Shown piece by piece: positions 37,876 to 47,204 of a stretch of 64,000 bases of DNA (positions are counted from its first letter, which is position 1; the number at the start of each line of letters is the position of its first letter). Below the pieces are notes generated by a model that did no database searches, was not told the origin of the DNA, and saw only the letters and a list, made by a program, of their open reading frames with translations. The position numbers and the translations under genes are program-made. Origin of the DNA: CAYGVT01 sp964353355 (GTDB lineage: Archaea > Thermoplasmatota > DTKX01 > GCA-020343715); NCBI GenBank assembly GCA_964353355.1, contig CAYGVT010000143.1, positions 1 through 64,000 on the forward strand. Reading direction: 5' to 3'.

Positions 37876-38667
37876 ATGGCAAGGGCGATGGCGCGCAGGC
37901 TCGCGGTACGGCTGCACCTCGAGAGCGAGGACGGGCGGCCCCTGGTGGGCAAGGGGAGGGCGCAGCTGCTCCGGCTCGTCGATTCCACGGGCTCCATCAC
38001 CGCGGCCGCGAGGGCCATGGGCATGTCGTACCGCAACGCGTGGGGCGTGCTCAAGGAGGTCGCCGACGCGGCCGGCGGGCCCCTCGTCGCGAGCGAGCGC
38101 GGGGGCCGCAGGGGCGGCCGCACGCACCTGAGCCCGCTCGGCCGCGAGCTCCTCGAGGAGTACGGGAGGGCGGAGAGGGCGCTCGGGGAGGAGGTGGCGC
38201 GCGGGGCCCACCCGCACCCGCGGCTGACCGTCGACGCGGTCGTCGAGCGTCGGGGGAGGCTGCTCCTGGTCAGGCGACGCTCGGCGCCCTTCCAGGGCTC
38301 ATGGGCGCTGCCCGGGGGGTTCGTGGGCAGGGGCGAGCGGCTCGAGGAGGCCGTGCTGCGGGAGCTGCTGGAGGAGACCGGCCTGGAGGGGAGGTTGCTG
38401 GGCATCGTGGGCGCCTACTCGCGGCCCGACCGCGACCCGCGGGGCCACACGGTGAGCGTCGTCTACGCCGTGGCGCCCGTGCGGGGGCGCGCGCGGGGGG
38501 GCGACGACGCGGCCGAGGCCGCCTGGCACCGGATGGACCGGCTGCCGGAGCTGGCCTTCGACCACCCGGAGGTCGTCGCGGACTACGTGAGCAGGGGGTT
38601 CCTGCCGCTCGGCGCCAGCCGGGGCCGTGGACGGGGCTGCGTCAGTCGACGACCTCGAAGGACCTGA
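37876..38667 (+). CDS. ModE-type HTH fused to a Nudix domain
   Basis: Residues about 5-100 form a ModE/LysR-like winged helix (GRAQLLRLVDSTGSITAAAR, then AMGMSYRNAWGVLKEV). Residues about 115-245 are a Nudix hydrolase domain with the complete box GGFVGRGERLEEAVLRELLE plus ETGL, preceded by LLVRRRSAPFQGSWALPGGF. Similar Nudix-wHTH fusions are regulators that sense ADP-ribose or NAD-derived ligands; here the HTH is N-terminal. Binding of molybdate is not implied because the TOBE domains are absent. The full Nudix residues suggest that hydrolysis is possible. The last 26 bp overlap the convergent acylphosphatase gene. Confidence 0.88.
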   Translation: MARAMARRLAVRLHLESEDGRPLVGKGRAQLLRLVDSTGSITAAARAMGMSYRNAWGVLKEVADAAGGPLVASERGGRRGGRTHLSPLGRELLEEYGRAERALGEEVARGAHPHPRLTVDAVVERRGRLLLVRRRSAPFQGSWALPGGFVGRGERLEEAVLRELLEETGLEGRLLGIVGAYSRPDRDPRGHTVSVVYAVAPVRGRARGGDDAAEAAWHRMDRLPELAFDHPEVVADYVSRGFLPLGASRGRGRGCVSRRPRRT

Positions 38668-38956
38668 ACTCCCCCGCCGGCCTGACCCAGTCGAAATCGA
38701 CGTGCTCCACGCGGGCCGTCGGGATGCCCCCGCTGCAGTAGTCCAGGAGGCGCTCGACCGCGGCGCGCTCACCCTCGACCCAGGCCTCGACGCGCCCGTC
38801 GTCGAGGTTCCGCACCCACCCCACCAGGCCCAGCCTCGACGCCTCCCGGCGCGTGTGGGCCCTGAAGAACACGCCCTGCACGATGCCGGAGAAGAACACG
38901 TGCAGCGCCGCCCTGGACCCGCCCGACGCCCCCGCGTCCCGCCCTCCAGCGCCCAT
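38642..38956 (-). CDS. Acylphosphatase
   Basis: This 104-residue protein has the family pattern HVFFSGIVQGVFFRAHTRRE (the catalytic Arg of the G-x-V-Q-G-V-x-[FY]-R loop) and GLVGWVRNLDDGRVEAWVEG (the catalytic Asn and the second signature). It hydrolyses acyl phosphates such as acetyl phosphate or carbamoyl phosphate in the cytoplasm. The Met start at 38956 gives about 14 residues before the fold. It overlaps the convergent ModE-Nudix gene at its 3' end. It reads in the same direction as the diadenylate cyclase gene 44 bp upstream and may be co-transcribed with it. Confidence 0.93.
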   Translation of the reverse strand: MGAGGRDAGASGGSRAALHVFFSGIVQGVFFRAHTRREASRLGLVGWVRNLDDGRVEAWVEGERAAVERLLDYCSGGIPTARVEHVDFDWVRPAGEFRSFEVVD

Positions 38957-39000
38957 CCGTCCCCGCCCCTCCTCCAGCCCCTCTCCCATGCCCGTCCCCC

Positions 39001-39834
39001 TCAGAACGCGGTCGCCTTGTAGATCTCCACGCCGTCCTTGAAAACCCTTATGACGCTCGACGACGAGACCACGACGGCGATGGCCTTTGTCTGCTTGGTG
39101 ATCGAGGCGGCGGCGATGTGGCGACCGCCGAGCCCGCCCTGGAGGTAGACCTCCCACGTGTACTGCAGGTACCGGCCCGCGGACTGGGCCACGCCCTTCT
39201 CGTCGATGAGCGTGGCGCCGTCGAGCTGCGCGTAGGCCTTGATGGTGTGCCAGTTGTCCTCGTTCCAGAGCTCGCGCCCCTGCACGGGATGGCCCTGGAA
39301 GGGATTGATGATTCGCGCGCGGGAGCGCTTCATCACCTCCTCGGTGTCGCCCACGACCAGCAGCGCGCCCACGTGCGCGCCCTCGCGGCCCTCGCGCGCG
39401 ATCTGGAACGCGATCTGCAGCACGATCTCCAGCAGCTCCACGGCCACGCGCTTGCCCAGCTCGGCCTTGATGCGCGCCAAGCCCGCGTCGGTGAACGTGT
39501 ACATCACCGCCGCGGACACGCCCGACTGCACGATGCAGAGCACCCGGTCGTTCACGGAGATGTAGCCCTCCATGAACGCGCGCTCGACGAGCTCGCGCAC
39601 GAGGTCGAGCACGCCCAGGCCCAGGTCGGGGGAGAGCACGACTTGGTTGTGCAGGATGTTCTTGGACTTCAGTGACCTCACGAGCTCCTCGGAGGACGTC
39701 CCCACGATGAGGGGCGTGCCCTGGAGCACGGGGAGCAGCTCCTCGACGACGGGCACCTCGTCGGTCACGATGTACACGACGGTCGGCTTGCCGCCCGCGA
39801 TGAGCAGCTTGCACGACGACGTGAACGTGTACAT
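39001..39834 (-). CDS. dacZ: Diadenylate cyclase, archaeal DacZ type
   Basis: The 277-residue protein combines an N-terminal alpha/beta domain (about 1-125; SCKLLIAGGKPTVVYIVTDE) with a DisA_N (DAC) domain (about 130-277). The DAC domain shows GALLVVGDTEEV, the DGA motif in LDGATLID, and GGRHIAAASITKQTKAIAVV in place of the bacterial RHR region. It condenses two ATP to c-di-AMP, a messenger tied to osmotic and envelope balance in haloarchaea. The change from RHR to RHI is worth noting. GGTGGAGGG precedes the ATG by about 8 bases. It is divergent from thyX. Confidence 0.88.
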   Translation of the reverse strand: MYTFTSSCKLLIAGGKPTVVYIVTDEVPVVEELLPVLQGTPLIVGTSSEELVRSLKSKNILHNQVVLSPDLGLGVLDLVRELVERAFMEGYISVNDRVLCIVQSGVSAAVMYTFTDAGLARIKAELGKRVAVELLEIVLQIAFQIAREGREGAHVGALLVVGDTEEVMKRSRARIINPFQGHPVQGRELWNEDNWHTIKAYAQLDGATLIDEKGVAQSAGRYLQYTWEVYLQGGLGGRHIAAASITKQTKAIAVVVSSSSVIRVFKDGVEIYKATAF

Positions 39835-39970
39835 CGGCTCCCTCCACCGTTGGAACGCACCTACGCGATATCAACCTTTTGGCGGCTGGCGCGACGCGGC
39901 GGCGCCGCGACCGACGGCAAGCTATTTCCATGCGAGCGGCCATAGGGGGCGGCGTTCCAGGGGTGCTCCC

Positions 39971-40654
39971 ATGAGGGTCGTCCTGCTGAGGCACACGCCA
40001 GACCCGGACAGGGTCTGCGCTGTCGCCGCGGCGTCGTGCTACTCCGCGTCGGGCGCGTCCGCGCTCGACGGCAGGATGGACCCCGAGAAGGTGCGGCGCG
40101 TTCTGGGCAACGCGGTCCGCAAGGGCCACCACAGCGTGCTCGAGCACGCGGTGTTCACGTTCTCGCTCGAGGGCGTGAGCCGCGCGATGACGCACCAGCT
40201 CGTGCGCCATCGCATCGCGTCCTACTCGCAGCAGAGCCAGCGCTACGTGCGCCTGGACACCCCGGACTTCACGACGCCGCCCGAGGTGGGGCGACGCCCC
40301 GGGGCCAAGGAGGCCTTCGACAGGGCGATGGGCGAGGCCTGGGCCGCCTACTCGCGCCTCGTGGAGGCGGGGGTGCCGGAGGAGGACGCGCGCTACGTCC
40401 TCCCCAACGCGGCCAACACGAACATCACGGTGACGATGAACGCGCGCGAGCTGCTCCATCTGTTCCGGCTGAGGCTGTGCCTGCGCGCCCAGTGGGAGGT
40501 CCGGGAGGTCGCCGCCCTCATGCTGAAGGAGGCGGTGCGCGTGTCCCCGGCCATCTTCGCGGCGGCGGGAGCGCCCTGCCAGGTGGGCCCGTGCCCCGAG
40601 GGGGCGGAGGACTGCCCGATGTACCCCGGGGCGTGGGGCCCCACGGGGGACTGA
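39971..40654 (+). CDS. thyX: Flavin-dependent thymidylate synthase
   Basis: This 227-residue enzyme converts dUMP to dTMP with methylene-THF, FAD and NADPH. The ThyX motif RHRIASYSQQSQRY (about 77-90) is complete; HSVLEHAVFTFSLEGVSRAM precedes it and the C-terminal catalytic region is VLPNAANTNITVTMNARELL with LCLRAQWEVREVA. An unusual tail CQVGPCPEGAEDCPMYPG with three cysteines follows and may bind a metal. The upstream dCTP deaminase-like fusion could feed the same dUMP pool, although it is not in the same operon. Confidence 0.96.
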   Translation: MRVVLLRHTPDPDRVCAVAAASCYSASGASALDGRMDPEKVRRVLGNAVRKGHHSVLEHAVFTFSLEGVSRAMTHQLVRHRIASYSQQSQRYVRLDTPDFTTPPEVGRRPGAKEAFDRAMGEAWAAYSRLVEAGVPEEDARYVLPNAANTNITVTMNARELLHLFRLRLCLRAQWEVREVAALMLKEAVRVSPAIFAAAGAPCQVGPCPEGAEDCPMYPGAWGPTGD

Positions 40655-40818
40655 GCCCCGAATCGCGCCTCCCGGACGGGGGCCCGGCGCACGGCGGCCC
40701 GGGGGCCCGGCCGGCGGTCGCCGGCATGCACCCGATATCGGGTCGCCGGAGGACCGTCGCGGGGGTCGAGCCAGATGGTCGATTTTCTGCGACCATTTCT
40801 CGTGCACAAAAAGCAAAT

Positions 40819-40934
40819 CTATAAATACGCTACTCTCTATAACCCGTCCGGTTCCCATCCCTGGGGGATGGATAATCTCCTGGTATGCCGGGATACCTGC
40901 AGAGGAAGCGACTCGCTTCTGGGGGCGAAACCAG
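40819..40934 (+). promoter_or_regulatory. Promoter and structured leader of the envelope operon
   Basis: CTATAAATA at 40819-40827 predicts a start near 40850 and a leader of about 85 nt. It contains four stem-loops: CCATCC/GGATGG (40855-40871), GGTAT/ATACC (40882-40897), GAAGCG-ACT-CGCTTC (40905-40919) and CTGG/CCAG (40919-40934). The loop of the last holds the GGGGG ribosome binding site just before the ATG at 40935. A second TATA-like TCTATAAC lies near 40836. This is the longest clear leader in the window, where most mRNAs look leaderless. The 40655-40818 part shows nothing else. Confidence 0.5.
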
Positions 40935-43900
40935 ATGAAGAAAGGCCTTGCAGTCCTGCTCGTCCTAGTCATGTCAATCGGCTCGCTGGCCGCAGCCTTC
41001 GACTCCACGGACAATCCGTCCGAGGCCAGGTCGGAGAGCTACCTGCCAGCTGGACCCAGCGACCGGACCACCGCGCCGTCGACGACCCCGGTCGACCCGA
41101 TGTCCGACTACCTGAACAGCCTCGACCCCAGCGGTCCCAGGTTCCCCAAGGCCCCCACGCCCGGCGAGCCGCTGGACGCCGGCGAGGCCAGGGACATCAT
41201 CCTGCAGAGCTACATGGACTGCGTCCTCGTGTTCAGGAACCCCAAGAACCAGGAGGAGTGGATCCCGCTCCCCTCCGAGGCCGAGTACAACCTCGACCAC
41301 ACCAAGGCCGTCACGTTCGCCAACGGCACCCAGGTCGAGGTCCACGGCCGCATCTTCGAGAAGGTCCTCGACCCCGACGTCGCAGGCCCCATCAACGCCA
41401 GCAGCAAGGACAACCTGACGCTGCGCGTCACCTTCGCCGGCGACCTTGTCCCCGGTGGCAACATCCTCACCGGCAACGTGACCACCCAGATCGAGCCCTT
41501 CATCGAGGACGGCAACGGGACTTTCCAGTTCATCCTCGACATCAACAAGGACGCAGGCATGTACTTCATCGAGGTCACCTTCGGCGGCTACCCGGCCGCC
41601 GCCCCGCAGTACCTGCTGCCCCTCACCTACAAGGCCGTCGTCTACGTCAACCACCCGGCCAAGGTCGTGGTGGACGTGACCCCCACCGTCCAGGTCGTCG
41701 GCCAGGCCGTCCAGGTCTCTGGCAGCCTCCAGGACGACACCGGCCGCCTCATCACGACAGGCCCCATGAAGATCACCTTCGACAACTCGTTGCTCGGCCC
41801 GACGTCTGACGGCGTCTACATCGACGACGTGAACGTGGCGGGCGCGGGCTTCACCGACGACTTCGAGGCCGAGGAGCTCGGCGATTGGACCACCAGCACA
41901 GCCCCTGGCCGCGGCGTCGGCAACCAGTGGGAGCGCGGCTCCCCCGGCGCGGGCGTCGGCCCCAGGAGCCCGCACTCCGGCTCCAAGCTGTGGGGCACGA
42001 TGCTCAACAGCAACTACCAGCGCGGCGCGTGGTCGTTCCTCGTGACCCCCCGGCTGAACTTCACCGCGGACCATGGCTACACCCTCTCGTTCTGGGCGTG
42101 GTGGAGCGTCTACTGGAACGAGGACTACTCCTACATCATGGGCTCCATGGACGGCGGCGCCACGTGGGACGAGGCTGGCTCTTACAAGTTCCTCGGGAGC
42201 CTCATGTCCAACGACTGGGAGCTCCTCGAGATAAACGTCACGAAGTACATGGGCTCGGACAACGTCAAGTTCGCCTTCGTGTTCTTCTCCGCGGACAAGA
42301 CGCTGGACATCCGCCCGGACGCGACCTACGGCTACCAGTACATCATCCCCATGTCCACCGAGGCCGACAAGCACCGCGTGGCGGTGACGTTCCCGGGCGA
42401 CCTGCTGTTCCGCGCCGGCACGGCCTTCAAGGACATCACCGTCAAGCGCATCGCGCACTTCGAGTTCGAGATTAACGCCTCCCTCAAGGTGGGCCACAGG
42501 AACAACCCCGTGAAGCTCGTCGCCTGGCTCAAGGACAACCAGGGCGAGGTCCTCAAGACCAACGTCCGCGGCATCCCCTACATCTACCAGGTCGCCATCT
42601 ACTGGGACAAGACCTGGAACTACGCGGGCGACGACCCCGGAGAGCCGGCCGGCCCTCCCCGCAGCATGAACCGCGACACCGGCGAGGTCTCCATCAACTA
42701 CGTCGTCGCGCCCGACCAGGAGCTGGGGCCCGCCAACGTCACGTTCAGGTTCGGCGGCGCCGACTACTACACGGCCATCGAGGAGAAGGACGTCTACTAC
42801 GTCAAGGCCAACGTCTACGTGAAGCTGCCGTCCAAGGAGCAGCTGCGCGGCTACCGCGGCCTCACTTTGAACATCCACGGCGAGCTGCGCGTGGTGGCCG
42901 ACCAGTCCAAGGAGGACCAGCAGCTCGGCGACCCGGTCTCCGGCGAGTTCATCTCCATCTACTGGGGCGCGGAGCAGATCGGCAACCGCCGCACCTACTT
43001 CGACGGCTCGTTCCAGGTGGACTACCTCATCCCCTCCACCCACGACCTGGGCGACGTCCTGGTCACCTTCAACTACAAGGGCCAGTCCCTCTACGAGCCG
43101 GTGACGACCTTCGCCAACTACACCGTCGTGTCCGAGACCTTCATCGTCATCAAGGACCAGTCCGTCTACAAGGGCTCATGGGTGTGGATCAACGGCACCA
43201 TCAAGGACGACAAGGACGCACCGGTCGCCAACATGCCCATATACATCATCTGGAAGCGCGCGCCCGAGATAGGCCGCGCCACCTCCAAGTCCGACGGGAC
43301 GTTCAGCCTGCAGTACTACATCGAGTTCGAGGACAAGGTCGGCAACGTCTCCGTCATCGCCAGGTTCAAGGGCACCAAGATCTACCTGGCGAACGAGACC
43401 ACGGCCAACTACGCCGTCAAGGTCAGCACCGTGCTCCAGCGCCGCGACCGCGTCCTGTCAGCCCTGCGCGGCGACCAGGCCCAGTTCTCCTGCAAGCTAT
43501 ACGAGGACTGGGGCGGCACCAAGGGCATCGAGGTCCAGCGCGAGGAGGTCGCGCTGCTCATCGACGAGATACTCGTCAACAAGAAGCGCACCGCCTTCGA
43601 CGGCACCATCACCTTCACGGCCCCCATCGACCCCAAGATATTCTCGTACGGAGAGGTCTCGCTGGTGTTCGACTTCAACGGGACCGAGTTCTACGACCAC
43701 TCCAGGAACGCGTCCAAGCTAGTGCTGCGCGCGAACTCGCTCGTGACATTCACCGAGATACGCGTGATGGGCGCCATCTACGACCCCGCGGTCGACCACG
43801 TCGAGCCCGGCCAGGAGGTCTACGGACGCATCCTGGTGCAGGACGACAACTTCCAGCCCATCCCCATGGGCAACATCTCAGTGTACTACAAGGAGGAGGG

Positions 43901-44681
43901 CCTCCGCGCCCGCAAGCGGCTCGTGAAGACCGGCACGACCGACGAGGGGGGCTACTTCGAGTTCAACTGGACTTTCAACCTCAAGACCGAGGGCAACAAG
44001 ACCTTCATCGCCGAGTACGAGGGCCTCATCGTCGACACCTTCCTGAAGGCCGACGACCAGATCATCCTGGGCTCCTCGGCGGAGTACAACGTGACCTACA
44101 TCATACCCGAGGAGCTCATCCCGCCGGTGCCCATGTGGGTCATCGTGGGCTCGTTCGGCGCAATCATCGCCGTCGTGGCCTTCGCCATCTGGGGCTCCTT
44201 CTACTACCGCCGCCGCCGCATGCTGCGCAGGATGCAGCGCGTCATCCGCCGCGCCGCGGACAGGCTGGTCGCCGGCAACGTCTACGCGGCCACCATCTTC
44301 CGCGCCTACCGCGAGATGGCCAGCACGCTGCGCGCCTACGGCCAGCTCAGGAAGGACTCCGAGACCTTCCGCGAGTTCGAGAACGCGGTGCGCACTGCGC
44401 TGCCCATCGACCAGGACAACCTGGACGACTTCCTGACCGTGCTCGAGGAGGCCAGGTACTCCGAGCACGACATCGGCGAGGGCGAGAAGGAGCGCGCCAT
44501 CAAGGCCCTGCGCGGCGTGCAGGCATCCATCGAGAGGATCATGATCACCGACGAGGACGCGGCCAAGATCAAGGCCAAGATGACGACCGAGGGCTACGAG
44601 GAGATCGTCGAGCCCGAGATCATCGTCACGGAGGGACAGGCCCCGCCGGAGGGGAAGGGCCCCAGCAAGCCCAGCGGGTGA
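40935..44681 (+). CDS. Large surface protein with C-terminal DUF4129 domain
   Basis: This 1248-residue protein has a signal peptide (about 1-21) and a large ectodomain of repeated Ig/transthyretin-like beta modules ('VVDVTPTVQVVGQAVQVSGS', 'FIVIKDQSVYKGSWVWINGT'). A jelly-roll-like insert (about 300-440) is also present. A transmembrane helix (WVIVGSFGAIIAVVAFAIWG, about 1073) leads to a basic stop-transfer YRRRRML. The inside tail (about 1105-1215) matches DUF4129: ATIFRAYREMASTLRAYG and RTALPIDQDNLDDFLTVLEE. DUF4129 proteins occur with MoxR and DUF58 genes, often with transglutaminases; none is seen here. It is the first gene of a five-gene operon. Confidence 0.9.
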   Translation: MKKGLAVLLVLVMSIGSLAAAFDSTDNPSEARSESYLPAGPSDRTTAPSTTPVDPMSDYLNSLDPSGPRFPKAPTPGEPLDAGEARDIILQSYMDCVLVFRNPKNQEEWIPLPSEAEYNLDHTKAVTFANGTQVEVHGRIFEKVLDPDVAGPINASSKDNLTLRVTFAGDLVPGGNILTGNVTTQIEPFIEDGNGTFQFILDINKDAGMYFIEVTFGGYPAAAPQYLLPLTYKAVVYVNHPAKVVVDVTPTVQVVGQAVQVSGSLQDDTGRLITTGPMKITFDNSLLGPTSDGVYIDDVNVAGAGFTDDFEAEELGDWTTSTAPGRGVGNQWERGSPGAGVGPRSPHSGSKLWGTMLNSNYQRGAWSFLVTPRLNFTADHGYTLSFWAWWSVYWNEDYSYIMGSMDGGATWDEAGSYKFLGSLMSNDWELLEINVTKYMGSDNVKFAFVFFSADKTLDIRPDATYGYQYIIPMSTEADKHRVAVTFPGDLLFRAGTAFKDITVKRIAHFEFEINASLKVGHRNNPVKLVAWLKDNQGEVLKTNVRGIPYIYQVAIYWDKTWNYAGDDPGEPAGPPRSMNRDTGEVSINYVVAPDQELGPANVTFRFGGADYYTAIEEKDVYYVKANVYVKLPSKEQLRGYRGLTLNIHGELRVVADQSKEDQQLGDPVSGEFISIYWGAEQIGNRRTYFDGSFQVDYLIPSTHDLGDVLVTFNYKGQSLYEPVTTFANYTVVSETFIVIKDQSVYKGSWVWINGTIKDDKDAPVANMPIYIIWKRAPEIGRATSKSDGTFSLQYYIEFEDKVGNVSVIARFKGTKIYLANETTANYAVKVSTVLQRRDRVLSALRGDQAQFSCKLYEDWGGTKGIEVQREEVALLIDEILVNKKRTAFDGTITFTAPIDPKIFSYGEVSLVFDFNGTEFYDHSRNASKLVLRANSLVTFTEIRVMGAIYDPAVDHVEPGQEVYGRILVQDDNFQPIPMGNISVYYKEEGLRARKRLVKTGTTDEGGYFEFNWTFNLKTEGNKTFIAEYEGLIVDTFLKADDQIILGSSAEYNVTYIIPEELIPPVPMWVIVGSFGAIIAVVAFAIWGSFYYRRRRMLRRMQRVIRRAADRLVAGNVYAATIFRAYREMASTLRAYGQLRKDSETFREFENAVRTALPIDQDNLDDFLTVLEEARYSEHDIGEGEKERAIKALRGVQASIERIMITDEDAAKIKAKMTTEGYEEIVEPEIIVTEGQAPPEGKGPSKPSG

Positions 44682-44746
44682 GGATGCTGGACGCGCCTCG
44701 AGAGGACCGAAAGGATAAAATGGCTAAACACGTTTGAGGGACGCAA

Positions 44747-46003
44747 ATGTGGAAGAAAATCACGGCACTGGTCATCTTCCTTATCATAGCCGCAGGCCTC
44801 CCCGTCTACCTGCTCCTCCAGGGGCAGGACTTCAAGGAGGGCGACCAGCACTATGACCCCTACGGTGACAAGGCGCGCGACCTCAGCACACTGACCGACG
44901 CACTGGAGACGAGGGGCGCTGCCAAGTACACCACGCGCACCATCGTCTCCTCGCCGGTCCTGCTCAAGGGCATCAAGGACCCCGAGCAGACCTGCTACAT
45001 CGTCGTGGGTGTGGACAGGGAGTACCGCACAGAGGAGATCGAGATAATCGAGGACTTCGTCAAGCAGGACGGCGGCAAGGTCGTCATCATGGACGACTTC
45101 GGAGTGCCCAACGCGCTGAGCGAGCGGTTCGGGGTGTTCTTCTACGGCCGTCCCCTCTGGGACGACATCAACATGACCGGCCCGGGCGGTGCCAAGAACA
45201 TCTCGTTCCCGACCTTCAAGGCGAGCCTGGGCCTCCAGGACTTCAACATCGTCATGAACGCCCCCACGGGCCTCACGACGACCAACCCGAACGTGGAGTT
45301 CATCGCCAACGGCTCCGAGAAGTCCTACGTCGACCTGGACGGCAACGGCCGCGTCAACATCGGCGACAAGAAGGGCCACATCCCCGTCATCCTCGAGGTC
45401 AAGTTCAACTCCTCCAAGGGCCGCGTGGTGCTCGTCTCCAACGCCAACATGGTCACCAACGACATGATCAAGGCGTCCGACCAGCAGAACATGCTGTTCA
45501 TGGTCAGCCTCGTCAACCGGCTCATGAACAAGAAGGAGGGCATCATCCTCTTCGACGAGAGCCGGCACGAGCACAGCCCGACGCAGACGGCGCTTTACAA
45601 GAACGTCGAGACCGTGGCCGTGATGACCAGCTGGATCTGGCCCATCATGGGCGTCATAGCCTCGATGCTCGTGGTGTTCGCGCTGGTGGTCTACAGCGCC
45701 CCCGACAAGGTGAGCTGGATCCACCGGTTCGACGTCTCGGCCTTCACCAGACGGCACGACCCCCCCGACAAGCTCAAGGACCAGGTCGAGCGGTCCAGGC
45801 GCAGCCTGATGCTGAAGGTGCGCATGATGTACAGCTACTCCGAGGAGGAGATGGCCGTCCTGAACCCGGAGCAGATCAGGGCGATGATCAAGGAACCCGA
45901 CTTGATCGAGCTTGCGACCAACCCGAGCCACCAGTGGACGCAGCAGGAGCTTCGCGTCATCATCCAGCGCGTCAAGGACTGGGGCGGCAAGATGATCGTC
46001 TGA
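44747..46003 (+). CDS. DUF4350-type membrane protein (GATase-like)
   Basis: The 418-residue protein has an N-terminal helix (ITALVIFLIIAAGLPVYLLL), then a roughly 230-residue outer domain of the class I glutamine-amidotransferase-like fold (VKQDGGKVVIMDDFGVPNAL) ending in KEGIILFDESRHEH, the conserved D-E-x-x-H of DUF4350. A second helix follows (WPIMGVIASMLVVFALVVYS), then a cytoplasmic tail. The catalytic Cys-His-Glu triad of true amidotransferases is not evident, so it likely binds rather than cuts. DUF4350 genes sit in MoxR/DUF58/DUF4129 clusters in many archaea and bacteria. It lies 65 bp after the DUF4129 gene and before moxR. Confidence 0.85.
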   Translation: MWKKITALVIFLIIAAGLPVYLLLQGQDFKEGDQHYDPYGDKARDLSTLTDALETRGAAKYTTRTIVSSPVLLKGIKDPEQTCYIVVGVDREYRTEEIEIIEDFVKQDGGKVVIMDDFGVPNALSERFGVFFYGRPLWDDINMTGPGGAKNISFPTFKASLGLQDFNIVMNAPTGLTTTNPNVEFIANGSEKSYVDLDGNGRVNIGDKKGHIPVILEVKFNSSKGRVVLVSNANMVTNDMIKASDQQNMLFMVSLVNRLMNKKEGIILFDESRHEHSPTQTALYKNVETVAVMTSWIWPIMGVIASMLVVFALVVYSAPDKVSWIHRFDVSAFTRRHDPPDKLKDQVERSRRSLMLKVRMMYSYSEEEMAVLNPEQIRAMIKEPDLIELATNPSHQWTQQELRVIIQRVKDWGGKMIV

Positions 46004-46067
46004 TGACACTGGCGATAACACCAACCATCATAGGAAGGACCCGATAAAAAAATGGAAGTGGGGAAAA

Positions 46068-47201
46068 ATGGAGAACGTAAAGAAGTTGAGTGGCGAAAGA
46101 CCAGCGGTCGGCGGAGGGGCATCAGCCCCGATGCCGGCTGGGGCCCCTCCGGCCCAGCCCGCTGCCATGAGGCCTCCGCCCGGAGCGCCTCCATCGGCGG
46201 CCGCCGCTGCGGCAAGGCGGCCCGTCGCCCCAAAGGCCGGCGGCGCCACGCCTGAGGAGATCGCGTTCGTCGCGAACTCCGTGAAGGCGATTCTCGGTGA
46301 GGTCTCCAAGGCCATCATCGGGAAGCATGAGGTGATGACCAAGGTGGCCATCGGCATCCTCGCGAACGGGCACATCCTCTTCGAGGACTTCCCCGGCCTC
46401 GCGAAGACGCTCATGGCCTCCACGTTCGCGGACTGCCTGGGGTGCACGTTCAAGCGCATCCAGTTCACCCCTGACCTGCTCCCGACGGACATCACCGGGA
46501 CGTACATCTACGATGAGAAGGACAACGAGTTCAAGTTCCGTCCCGGACCGATCTTCACCAACATCCTGTTGGCGGACGAGATCAACCGCGCCCCTCCGAA
46601 GACGCAGGCGGCGCTGCTCGAGGCCATGCAGGAGCGTCAGGTGTCCATCGAGGGTGTCACGCACAGGCTGCCGCGACCCTTCCTCGTGCTTGCGACCCAG
46701 AACCCCATCGAGCAGGAAGGTACCTACCCCCTGCCTGAGGCCCAGGTCGACAGGTTCATGATGAAGATGTCCGTCGGCTACCCGAACCGCGCCGACGAGA
46801 AGGAGATCCTCATCCGCCGCGAGCTGCGCCGGAAGGACGAGGTCGACGTCGAGGTCGTCTCCTCGCCCGAGAAGATCATCCAGATGCAGCAGATCATCGA
46901 GAAGGTCCACGTCGACCCGGCGATCATGACCTACATGGTCGAGATCGTCACGCGCACCCGCGAGGACCCCCGCGTCCTCGTCGGCTCGTCGCCTCGTGGG
47001 TCGCTGGCCCTCTTCAAGCTCAGCCGCGCGCGCGCTGTCATCTTCGGCCGCGATTACATCATCCCTGATGACATCAAGGCCATCGCGCACGCCGGTCTGG
47101 CCCACAGGATCATCCTGAAGCCCGAGCCCCGCATCCGCGGTGTGCTCCCCCAGGACATCCTCAACAAGATCCTCGCCGAAGTCCCGGTACCTGCGGTGTA
47201 G
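46068..47201 (+). CDS. MoxR-family AAA+ ATPase
   Basis: This 377-residue ATPase has an Ala/Pro-rich N-terminal extension (about 1-60) ahead of the MoxR core. Walker A reads EDFPGLAKTLMAS (the usual GVPGxGKT has changed but the Lys-Thr is kept), Walker B is NILLADEINRAPPKTQAALL, sensor 1 is LATQNPIEQEGTYPLPEAQ, and the C-terminal lid has SSPRGSLALFKLSRA. MoxR ATPases act as chaperones that insert cofactors or assemble complexes together with DUF58/VWA proteins. The stop TAG is three bases before the next gene's ATG. Confidence 0.93.
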   Translation: MENVKKLSGERPAVGGGASAPMPAGAPPAQPAAMRPPPGAPPSAAAAAARRPVAPKAGGATPEEIAFVANSVKAILGEVSKAIIGKHEVMTKVAIGILANGHILFEDFPGLAKTLMASTFADCLGCTFKRIQFTPDLLPTDITGTYIYDEKDNEFKFRPGPIFTNILLADEINRAPPKTQAALLEAMQERQVSIEGVTHRLPRPFLVLATQNPIEQEGTYPLPEAQVDRFMMKMSVGYPNRADEKEILIRRELRRKDEVDVEVVSSPEKIIQMQQIIEKVHVDPAIMTYMVEIVTRTREDPRVLVGSSPRGSLALFKLSRARAVIFGRDYIIPDDIKAIAHAGLAHRIILKPEPRIRGVLPQDILNKILAEVPVPAV

Positions 47202-47204
47202 AAC

